A stretch of DNA of 64,000 bases, from the NCBI GenBank assembly GCA_001599595.1, contig BCHH01000003.1, positions 4,497,919 to 4,561,918 on the forward strand, read 5' to 3'. A model generated the notes under the pieces. It had not been told where the DNA came from. It was given only the letters and a program-made list of their open reading frames with translations, and made no database searches. The position numbers were made by a program, and so were the translations under genes. This document shows, piece after piece, positions 45,127-54,630 of the stretch; position 1 is the stretch's first letter, and each line of letters opens with the position of its first letter. This DNA comes from Beverwykella pulmonaria. Taxonomy: Eukaryota; Ascomycota; Dothideomycetes; Pleosporales; Melanommataceae.

Positions 45127-47169
45127 TTGGCTACGCTGGTGGTAAATGTTACCCAGAAAGATCTAACATCGTTATTTACTGACCTCGTTTACCTTATACG
45201 GAAGCTCTGGAGGAAACCTTGTGAAAAAGCAATCCCGGACGGGATCGATGGCTTATTGTACCCTGGTGAGATTTTTCTTGTTCTTGGAACGTTCGAGGCA
45301 GGCTGCAGTAGGCTTTTGAAAACCCTTGCTGGATAATACCAGGGTTACCGGGATCTCACTGGCTCTAGAAATTACAGTGGTATTCCTATTCAGGCGGTGC
45401 AAGAGAAATGCTAGAGTATGATGGCTTTCAACAGCGCGGAAGATAATCACCTCACATACTCACTGTAACACTGACATTTGAATTTACAGCAAGTATGAAG
45501 ATACCTTACCAGTGTATCCATGGCACAATCCGAACGACATTTATTGAGACGATAAGAGATCTATTGCTTGGCACCTTTTGTCTTCAGCATAGAGCTGATA
45601 CTCGTGTTGGGAATGACTTCGTGAGAGGAGTTTCTAGAGGAGAAAGACACCATATCTCTATTGTGGAAATGGTTTGTATCATGTCATTTTTCATGTCGAT
45701 ACACCCCCATTAGATGTCCAGATGCCCGCTAGAGCTTGCGTAACATGTCATGATAATCTGACTCGAGGTGGGGTCTGTGTATTTTAATGTTTAAGCTTTA
45801 CAAGTTTACTGATAATCTTGCATGTTTGGACTCTTCATCTTCACTGAAATTCGCCTAGGCTCTGCGTATGGTTACGGATTTGAAAAATAAAAAAGTCACC
45901 ATTTCTGTTCGCTATCAACTGGCAGACCCGCCCCTATAACGGTCGGCAGCTTAGTTTTATTTTATTTTTTGGGCATTTTGGATGGCGCAAAAACATTCTT
46001 CGAAGACATGGGATTTCGGTGTGGCTTCTAGCAAACTCTCGCCGAATTTTTGCTCTCGATCACCCACCTAAGTGCACGAGCTGTCAAACACAAATTCGCA
46101 GCCTGGGTACCTTGAACTGCCCAGGTGTTTGAAAAGTGTTAGAAAGCTAGCGAGGGATATCGTCGACTTCGACGTGATATTAGTGCCGATATGAAAGATT
46201 CTCAAAATTGGCTGCCTCGGGAGTGGCTCGGCTCAAAGCGCATTAAATATCAGTGAAAGGTGCGCTCGCCTTAGAGCCTGAAATATGCACGACAGTTCTC
46301 CATGACCCTTGTTCGAGTGATCTAACGACTGAACATGCTTGTTATTTCCATCGTCATTGGTTCAATGTTCTTCGATGTCACCGCCAGGATTGTGAGTTTC
46401 TTCCCGAAAGGCAGCGTCATTTATTTCATGGTTTTGTTCAACATCTTAGTCAACTTGGCTGAGATAACTGCACAGTTCTCAAAGGTCTGTCGTGGAGAAG
46501 TAACATTTGTAACGGTTTAAGCTTGTCCAGATGTAGTTTGTTGATCTTGGTCGGACAGCTTATAAGCTGCTCTGACTTAATCTGACCCAGAACAACGCAG
46601 TTGCCATATGATCATTGTCCCCATCTGAAAACCTTTACAACATTTGTATGGGATGTATCACCCTACCTAGATACTTTGACAACTATGGTATCTCAGCATC
46701 TGCTCAAAATGCTGAATACTATCGCATTTAGCTTTTTTTTTTTCATGCATTTTATGGCAAATCTTAAGCGGGCGGTGACAGCTTTCGTTCTTTTCACGCT
46801 GTTCATTTACATGACGTTGACTCTGACGACATGGTTCTGCCACGTGTCGCACGTGTTCTACCATATGTCCTATTCTAGCTAGCTCCCCTTCACGGGTATA
46901 TGTAGTCGTGATGCGAGCAGTAAGCTCCTTCACGGCTTTCACACTCTTTATACACACATTTACCCATCAGACGATTGACTGCCTCTTCTCATCGTGACAG
47001 GTTCCGTTTCCTTGCTGCAATCGCAATTACTGTCGAGGCAGCCTTATCAGTCGCTAGGCTATCTGTCCTTATACTGGCTATCTATGAAGGCTATCGTCCA
47101 CCCGTCAATACGTCCTTGGTTCAAATGGATCTCCCATATCTACTATACCGGGTAACCATACCTGGGTAG
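45127..47169 (+). pseudogene. PDR-type ABC transporter pseudogene
   Basis: Ruined copy of a pleiotropic-drug-resistance ABC transporter, recognisable in patches in different frames: IDGLLYPGEIFLVLGTFEAG followed by CSRLLKTLAG (a Walker A region in which GRPGSGC has become GTFEAGC), VGNDFVRGVSRGERHHISIV (signature motif, normally VSGGERKRVSIAE), then near 46335 LVISIVIGSMFFDVTARIVS and YFMVLFNILVNLAEITAQFS of the first membrane domain, near 46670 more helices, and near 47000 FRFLAAIAITVEAAL with LILAIYEGY. Stops and frame changes occur throughout and about half the gene is deleted. Both nucleotide-binding sites are broken. It may be the exporter of the adjacent peptide/metabolite locus, now lost. 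Confidence 0.8.
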
Positions 47170-47960
47170 CCACTGTACCTAAGTCTGGGTGCTCCTACTT
47201 GGGCACCCTCACTTAGATGTGCCGCCTCAACAACACCTCCGCCATTTCATCGCCTATTCGTCTCTCCTTCCATCGCGCGCTTCGGATACGGACACAATGG
47301 CGTCATTAACACCGGCTAGAGAATCCCTCGTTGGAAGGGGCCGGTCATCAATGTCTGCCCATCGTCGACTGTCTCCCGAGCTGAACCATGGCGATATCAC
47401 TTGCAATAACCCATTGCTACTGTCCCACACACCTTTGAAGGAATAAACTAAGATCCTCGGGAGAGTTGGCACGTCACGTGACCTTCTTTCCGTATTTCCT
47501 GTAGCCGCTAATGACGCAAAGTTGAAGACTGCTTCGAGCGTGGAAAAAGATAGACTTTCCTTATTACAATAAATAACTTCAGCATATTGTTTCTAATCTT
47601 CCCTTGGTAACGTTGTGTGAAACAGGAAGCGGGTGGCACCACGCTTCTGATTATCACGAATATGTATTGTAGTCGGTGTACTTGGATGCAATCTCGCGTC
47701 AGTGTGGTCTGCAGGCGTCTGAAGCCCCGATGGCACTCAGCATCTCTGCGCTTACTGCCCCCACGTTTACCACGACACCGGTAACTTAGGCTTACCCTTA
47801 CCCCCCGCCTCCAAATCCGTTTGACACCTGCATAAGCTTTAACCACCCTGGTAATGTTGACTGCAGAGAGTTTCCGGATATATCGTAGTTCATTCCCGTC
47901 CCTCACTCCCCATCTGCCTTCGCTTCAATCGCAATTCTAGCACCAATTCTTCAGCGCACA
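47170..47960. other. Spacer with O-methyltransferase promoter
   Basis: 790 bases between the dead transporter and the O-methyltransferase. Minus-strand frames (47254-47906) have no motif. Pyrimidine-rich tract CCTCACTCCCCATCTGCC..CTTCAATC lies just before 47961. Confidence 0.4.
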
Positions 47961-49357
47961 ATGCCGCCCAGTAGGATCATTGAGCTGGCGAACATTATCC
48001 AGCAGCACACGCGCAAAGTTAATGAATACATCGCTTCGCACAATCTCCCTACACCTTCTTTCGATATTTCGCATCCTCCAAGAGTTCCACTCCCAGCTGA
48101 CATCCAAGCATCCCAAAATGTGGTCCTCGACGCCTCGGACGAGCTCACAGCTCTTATGCTTGGACCTGTAGGTAGTCTAATAACGAAAAACCAGGTCCGT
48201 TTCCCAACCTCCACAAGTACTCTCGACGTCAAAACTGACCAGCTTTAGTTCACTTCGTGGACCAGCGCGCAAGCCATTGAACATTTCGGCATCGCGAAAT
48301 GCTTCCCACCGGGCTCAACCTCTACTTTCTCCGCCATCGCAAATGCATGCTCGCTTTCTGAGTCTGACACACGCCGCATCCTCCGCCATGCTATGACGCA
48401 CTACATCTTTTGTGAACCCTCTCCCGGCGTCGTTGCGCACACAGTGGCTTCTAGGGCGCTCGCTGAGATGCCGCCGCTCAGCCACCTAATCGGGTTTCTT
48501 AGCAGTGAAATGTGGCCGTCGTCGACGCGACTCACTGATGCTATGCAGAAGTGGCCCGGCTCCGAGGAGCCGAATGAGACGGGGTTTGCGGTCGCGTATG
48601 GGACTGATGTCCCCATGATGGACGTCGTGGCCCGCGATCCGGAAAGAGCAAAGCGCATGGCGGCCGCGATGAGCTTTATGCATTCTGGACCTGCGTACAG
48701 CTTGCAACATGTCATCGAGCATTTTGACTGGAGGCATGCCGCTCAGGGCGTGCTCGTCGACGTCGGCGGCGGGAAAGGCACCGTCGCAGCCGACATTGCG
48801 CGAGCTCTCCCTGAAATTCGGTGCGTGGTGCAGGATCTGCCAGATGTGATCAAGAACGCGGAGATTCCCTCTGATCTATCTGATGGCGAGAGGCTGCGCT
48901 TCATGGCGCACGACTTTTTCCACGAGCAGCCGGTAAAGGGCGCGGATGTATATCTTCTGCGTTGGGTGCTGCACGACTGGTCGGACAAGTACGCCGTAAA
49001 GATCCTGCGGAATTTGGTGCCGGCGCTGAAGAAAGGAGCGCGGGTATTGGTATCGGAGTTGTGTTTGCCGCCGCCGTGTGGGTTGTCGCCGTTTAAGCAG
49101 AGGTCAGCTAGGTTAGTGGATTCTCATCCCTTCACACGTCTCTGATTTTCTGCGCTGGAGGTTTTGCTGACGGTTTAGGTAGGAGCTTCGACCTCGCTAT
49201 GAAAGCAATCCAGAATGCGAAAGAGCGCGACGCAGAGGACTGGGCGTTTTTGTTCGAGACTGCGGATCCGAGGTTCAAGATGCAGGAGATTACGAAGCCG
49301 CCGGAGGCGAATTTGTCCAATATTTGCGCGGTTTGGGAGGATGAGGATATGACTTAA
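47961..49357 (+). CDS. SAM-dependent O-methyltransferase
   Basis: Three exons (47961-48194, 48249-49111, 49183-49357) in phase encode 423 residues. The C-terminal half is a class I plant/fungal-type O-methyltransferase: VLVDVGGGKGTVAADIA (SAM loop), VVQDLPDVI, LRFMAHDFFHEQPVKGADVY, and LLRWVLHDWSDKYAVKIL, which contains the catalytic His. The N-terminal part (NVVLDASDELTALMLGPVGS, FTSWTSAQAIEHFGIAKCFP) is the dimerisation domain. It should methylate a hydroxyl of a phenolic or peptide substrate in the cytosol. The nearest genes are a small secreted peptide, a tyrosinase and a UstYa-family protein, so modification of a ribosomal peptide is plausible; a polyphenol is the alternative. Confidence 0.9.
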
Positions 49358-49550
49358 ACGGATTCATCACGAAACAAAACATCTGAACCGTAACAGGAAT
49401 TCGATTGTTCACGGAAGATGTTGATGTAGAGCATTTAGATAACTATCCCATCGCGAGAAAAAAATTCCCACATGTGTCCACGAATTCGTATGTCCACTCC
49501 AATTCTGACCCTTGGCATTTGAATTCTCCCCACCAAATCTAACCGGGCGG

Positions 49551-49776
49551 CTATTGATTGTAGTCAGAATATACGACTTCGTCGTCGGCCGTTGGTTCTA
49601 GCTCTGCACGCGCGGCTAAGGAGCAAGTCAGCACTGTACCGTATCTTGAAGACACCTTTGAGGCGCCCCCCACGACTGTGAAATGCATTGCCATGGCACT
49701 GACCTAATGGAGCAGCCACTGGAGCAGCCACCACGAATGCAACGAAGCTAAGGGCAAGGAGGGGGTAGAATCGCAT
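49551..49776 (-). CDS. Small secreted peptide, candidate RiPP precursor
   Basis: Two exons (49776-49704, 49615-49551) joined over GTCAGT..CTTAG encode 45 residues. The first 18 or so are a clear signal peptide (MRFYPLLALSFVAFVVAA). The rest is short, acidic and cysteine-free and ends EVVYSDYNQ, with two tyrosines near the C-terminus. Unlike known dikaritin precursors it has no tandem core repeats and no KR Kex2 sites. It lies between an O-methyltransferase and a tyrosinase/UstYa pair, a setting in which a tyrosine-bearing secreted peptide is what one would expect. The unspliced frame would give a basic tail instead; splicing is supported by both consensus sites and phase. The role as precursor is inference. 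Confidence 0.55.
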
Positions 49777-51011
49777 GCTGACAAGGGTATACCTTATAAG
49801 ATACGTTATACTGTACGTGGGTTGCTGGCTTCGGTGCTTGATTTAAAAACTGTTGGAATGTTAAGGATGGAAAGGGAATAAGGTTATGTTTTTCACGGAG
49901 AGCAAGTGGTCTTATAGTGGTGAGAAAAGCGAGTGCAGTTTTCCAAGCCGTACGTGATTTCTAACTGGATCTAAAAGTAATACCTGTCGTGGAGCAATCC
50001 TATGTTTGCTCGATATTAATATCAGCTGCAAGTCGTAACCTTCCCTCAAACTTGCCGCTCAGTTCACGAGATAGGGCGTAGATAGTTGCCCGGTTAGCAA
50101 CAACAGGCCAGCCCCAAGTCTCTAAAGCTGCCTCGCTGTATAAAGACAAGGGGCTTGTCTATCAACGAAACAGTGCTGACGAACCCGCGCCGCAGCAAGC
50201 GCTCAATGAACGGCGACAATGTCTTGGAAAAGATAAGCAATTAACGGCGCAGCCAATCCTCCTGAACGCCCCCCGAGCACGAGTGTTGACTGGTTCTAAG
50301 TTGGAACGCGACGAATTTCAGGGGCAAACGTAAAGCTACCAGCACATTGGTGTTACCATTCCCAAGCAAAAGCAGACGTAAAAGGCAGATGTAAAGGCAG
50401 ATGTAGAACGCACTCGAGCAAACTTTACGTCTACTAGACCTCCGGGTTCCTCAGTCTCCACTTGCGTTTCTAAAATGTAAGAAAAGATGCCAACACCAGG
50501 TCTTTTACAGTTTTGGTTGCAAAGCCGGAGGTTGAGGCAATTGGATATGAAGGAATTTATAATCCTGGTGCTTTAGTGGGTGATTCGTGGACAATTTATT
50601 AAGTCGGGCACGAGTGGGTCCTCAGAGTCCGTAAAACGGCACAGCAAGCTTCCCATTTCGATGGATCCCATTTCATATCGCGCACCAATTGGTATTCCCT
50701 GTTCTTCATACATATGAATATACTTGAAACGATATAATGGGCGTTCCTCCTTAATGGCCCCTGCCCAAAATTTGTGTGAGCAAAAGATTTGCAGGCTATT
50801 TGCCACTGCAATTCATCAATATGCTAGGAAAGAAAGCTGAAAAGATGGTAGTTGATGTAAGGAATTAGCGCTCTATCTAGTCCCGGTTTCTTTCAGTTTC
50901 CCATTTCAACGTGCTGAGCATCCAACTGTTTCAAGGCCGAATTCATGCTCCATTTACGACCACTGTCCTGAGAAGAACGAGAAGGTCGACTTTGTGCCAG
51001 TGCCTTCCATA
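49777..51011. other. Spacer within the peptide/tyrosinase locus
   Basis: 1.2 kb. Contains a direct repeat of GGCAGATGTAAA (50386-50405) and a coding-like minus-strand frame at 50573-50806 (LYRFKYIHMYEEQGIPIGAR) without ATG or known family. No second precursor-like ORF with repeats was found here. Confidence 0.4.
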
Positions 51012-52253
51012 ATGTCATGGTGGATCAAGTTATCAACTCCTCGCTACTCCCAGATCTCTGATCATGGTCACGAGAAAGATGTCAAGCTCGAAGGCGAGGG
51101 GCGCCGAAAGATCCATCGCGTGTGTCTGGTGCTGCTAGTTTGTCTTGTAGTTTTTTTATCATGGTCCGCTGGCACTCTGCTGGGGAAGTCTTCAACAAAG
51201 ACTTTTATCCTCTCAAAGCCAACCTGCACAACGCCAGCTATTTGTCGCGAAAGGAGAAATTTAAGCCAGACTGAGCAGCTGGAATACCTCGGAGCGGTTC
51301 AGCGCCTTCGCCAGCTAGCCTCATCGACCGGCCTGAATGCTAGCCTGTACGATGACTTCCCCTATGTTCACAGTCGCGTGGGAAACTACTGTATGCTTGA
51401 TAACTCTCTTGGGTCTCCTATTTATGCTCACTGACTCACGTCAATATGTAGCTCATCGAACTGAAAACTTCTTACCGTGGCACAGGTACTTCCTCTACAT
51501 CTACGAGTCTGCCTTGAGACGAGAATGCAACTACACCGGCCACCTCACGTAGGTACTCCTTCCCCAAACTATGTAATCGACAATATCCAATTACTACTCT
51601 CCAGGTACTGGGACTTGACGTTAGATTGGGAAGACATAACACTCTCTCCTGTATGGGACAGCACTTACGGTTTCGGCGGCGATGGCAACACGAATGCAGC
51701 AAAATCCGTAGCATATGGGTACTGCGTTACCGACGGGCCTTTTTCCAACCTCACAGCTTATTACTTTGGGGAAAAAGAGCAGAGGCATTGCCTCTCGCGG
51801 GGCTTTCTGTCTGATCCAGAAGCGCGAAAGGAGAAGGGGTCGCACGCGAGTCCTGCGATAGAGACAGTGCTGGATAGCGCTAATTTTACGGAGTTTTATT
51901 CAGAATTGGAGTATGGGGCACATAACGCTATCCCGACGACAATACGTGGAGATTTTTTCAAAGTCACTGCTCCTTATGGTATGTTTGTTTTTCCTGGAAA
52001 TACTGACTATCCGGTGACTGAAATCTACAGATCCGCTCTTTTCCTGCACCACACTCAGCTCGATAGGATATGGTGGATGTGGCAGCAAGCCGATCCGGAA
52101 AAGCGGGTGGGGAGGCTTTCGGGCAATGAGTTCACTGAAGAGAGCGAAAAGGCGGAGTTAGATGCCGCGCTTCATATGGGTGATTTAGGACCAGATCTCA
52201 CAGTATCACAAGTTCTTAGTTCAACAACGAGCGGGTTTTGCTATAAGTATTAG
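51012..52253 (+). pseudogene. Membrane-anchored tyrosinase (UstQ-like), frame broken in CuB
   Basis: Exons 51012-51390, 51452-51548, 51605-51978 and 52031-52253. A basic start is followed by one membrane helix (VCLVLLVCLVVFLSWSAGTL), so the catalytic part would face the lumen. CuA is intact: FPYVHSR, then HRTENFLPWHRYFLYIYE across an intron. CuB is disrupted: the canonical phase-1 intron (51979-52030) leads into codons for D, P, L, F and then the frame is one base short in a run of T (52039-52042); the rest (FLHHTQLDRIWWMWQ) lies in another frame. Use of the weak donor GTTTGT at 51983 would keep the frame but lose the DP of the motif. So this is either a real lesion, a sequencing error in a homopolymer, or unusual splicing. 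The family resembles UstQ-type tyrosinases of dikaritin clusters. Confidence 0.75.
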
Positions 52254-52471
52254 AAGATAAAATATTATAGTTTGCCAAAGTCGGAACTGATTTTGAATAA
52301 TACAGTTTCGAGCACTGTGATTGTTCTCGAATGATGTCCAAATCGTGGATGCGGCGCGCAAATAGGAGATGCTTTGCAGATCTGGCCCCAGGGTTACCCG
52401 AGCCGGGAAACGTATATAAAGTGGCACTAGTCCACGCTTCTTGGTAGATGACGCTTTTCTAGACCCGCAAA

Positions 52472-53388
52472 ATGGATGCAGAAATTCAGTTGTTGATTGA
52501 TGAGTCCATGAAAAAGGAACGCGAAGATAGTGATGACGATAAAACAACAATTTTTAGGACTCACATACCCAAGATCCCTCATTGTATCCGCTTCGCATTC
52601 ATCCAGTTTTTGCTCATATTATTTTACACGGCAGCTAGCGTGGCGATCATAAAGCTACACTCTAGCAAAACATGGTCTCCTCCACATGGTCAGTTTCACT
52701 ATCGCCTTGTCGATTTTTTCTGATTCTCTCGTAGCCATTGAACATTTAAGCGTCAAAAATGATCCCCGCACCTACAATTTCCTTAACAGCAGTAAGTTTT
52801 CGGTACCGCCTGACGTTCAGGTCGACGATGCATGGGCAAGCCTCCTCAACCCCGTCGACATCCGGGTCACCACGCAGGAATTGGACAAGAACAATCGAAC
52901 CTCTGTGAGCTTACCAAATGGTGGCTATCTTGTATGGCTAGGAGTGTTCCATGAGTTACATTGCGTAGTGAGATCATACTGTCCACAACGTGGACATAGT
53001 CTAGCTAACAACATTCTAGAAACTTCTCAGGCAGTGGAAGTATAAAGACTACTACTTTCCCAACATTACTGCTTGGGAGGCACAAGACTTGGAAGGCCAT
53101 ACAGGTAAGATACTAGAAAATGGCCGTCACGATGTCGTAAGAGCTCTTCCTAACGCCCGAATAGATTACTGTCTGGATCGCATGCGAGCCGTGTTCATGT
53201 GTCATCCAGACATTTCATCTCCCGTCACATTTTCCTGGGACAATGCCCCTAAGCCGCGTGTTGACGGAACGAAGACACTTCATTCTTGCGTGGATTGGGA
53301 TGTACTGATTGCGTCGACAAAAGACCGGCATGTAAGCCATCAGGAAATGGAGGTTTTGGCGAATCCAATAACAAATACAATTGCGTAG
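52472..53388 (+). CDS. UstYa-family (DUF3328) oxidative cyclisation protein
   Basis: Four exons (52472-52688, 52735-52967, 53020-53104, 53165-53388) in phase encode 252 residues. One N-terminal membrane helix (FAFIQFLLILFYTAASVAII) is followed by family blocks: FSVPPDVQVDDAWASLLNP, LPNGGYLVWLGVFHELHCVK and LLRQWKYKDYYFP. The first HxxHC motif is HELHC. The second, formed across the exon 3-4 junction, reads HTDYC, with Tyr in place of the last His. UstYa proteins in dikaritin pathways are lumenal oxidases that close peptide rings through tyrosine side chains, and HxxHC pairs are needed. The gene begins 219 bases after the tyrosinase, on the same strand, as in RiPP clusters. The altered motif may change or weaken metal binding. 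Confidence 0.88.
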
Positions 53389-53486
53389 GAGCCAAGAAAC
53401 GTACAAGCGGACAGAAATCGGAATCTTTAAATCTATGAATTATATTCTTCTACCATCCGAACAAGCCTCTCTCAATCGCGACACCA

Positions 53487-53967
53487 ATGCTCGACGCCGA
53501 AGCCGTGCATACCATTTACCTCCATGCCCTTAACTTCAATGCTGGTGTCTGCGTGGCACATCAAGCTGACGCAACAGTTCTAAATAATGACAGATGTGCG
53601 ATAGTGAAGACTTACCCAGAAGATCGCTCTCGTTTATCCTGCTGCCCTCAGTGGCTGCTTCGAAGATCGCCCAGTAGCCCTGGCATATGCTATCCCGGGT
53701 ATGAAAAGTTTGCGTGTGATAATTTTCATGAGGTAGGAGCCTTACTATGTAGTGAAGTTGATGGTAGACGGATAGAGTCGATTTTTGAGGCGCAATGGTG
53801 CAATGGGCGAATAAAGCGATCTGGAGGGTTCTAGACGGGACTGGGCGCGGCTAAACGGCTCCTCCGAGCCTGTGGCTGAACATATTAATGGCCCTCATCC
53901 TGATCCATTGCCTGAGAGGAGTGAGATTCTTGTGCAGAGCACTTTTTCTACTAGTAGAGTACCCTGA
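53487..53967 (+). pseudogene. Coding-like region of unknown identity, frame-shifted
   Basis: Starts at an ATG 98 bases after the UstYa gene. The first 50 codons (MLDAEAVHTIYLHALNFNAG) are followed by a better-looking reading in the next frame (ALVYPAALSGCFEDRPVALA) and, after a possible intron with GTAGGAGCC donor near 53732, by WARLNGSSEPVAEHINGPHP in that same frame to a stop at 53967. The composition is protein-like but I do not recognise a family. One frame change near 53630 is required, so it is either an error, an extra intron, or a relic. Confidence 0.3.
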
Positions 53968-54630
53968 CGCTGTGCATTGCAAACGACGTAAGAGTTGGAT
54001 GGAATTTCGCAAGGCGACTGAGTATATAAAGCTGCAATCCATATGTAAAAAAAGAAGATGAATTAATATCGGTAGCTATTCTGACTATTTTATTGTTGTC
54101 AGAGCTATTAGCCCTAGAAATATGGAAAAACAGCGGTAACTACTAACGTACAGTCAACTCCCATTATAGCGATATGATTTTTCTTGGCAATTTTAATCGC
54201 TTTATTGAATTATCAGATTATGGAGTTGATTACGTGCAATTATTGGCAAAGTTCTGGACATCTTTTTTGTACCGATGTTCTCTGAAAGTACTGCGTAATT
54301 GATGTTTGTAAGGGTTTTCTGATGGGAGACAATGATTATATAGCGACTGCGTTGTTCTAGGAGGGATCAAGTCAGAGCAGCTTATAAGGCATTTGACCTT
54401 GATCAGCTAGCTACATCAGGACAAGTCGAAACCGTTAGAAGGTTTGTCTGCGCTAAGAGATAAGCGTGCAGTCAAGTTGCTGAGCTTGAGCGTTAACCAC
54501 TTTCATCCCCTCAACCGTAGTCTCCTTTTGCTTTTCAACCCAGCGCTTGTAAGTATTGAACCCTTTGAAAGCTTCTGATATCGAGGCCTCAGGCTCAGGC
54601 TCCCCATCCTCCTCCATAATATTTCCATAT
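53968..54630. other. AT-rich spacer
   Basis: 54040-54300 is strongly AT-rich. On the minus strand 54453-54641 is an open frame rich in Glu and Lys (MEEDGEPEPEASISEAFKGF) that could be a last exon or linker relic of the polyketide synthase fragment to the right; no carrier-protein motif is present. Confidence 0.4.

Noticed and set aside
50573..50806. Minus-strand frame as a second RiPP precursor
   Set aside because: No signal peptide, no ATG start and no repeated core; left as unexplained coding-like sequence.
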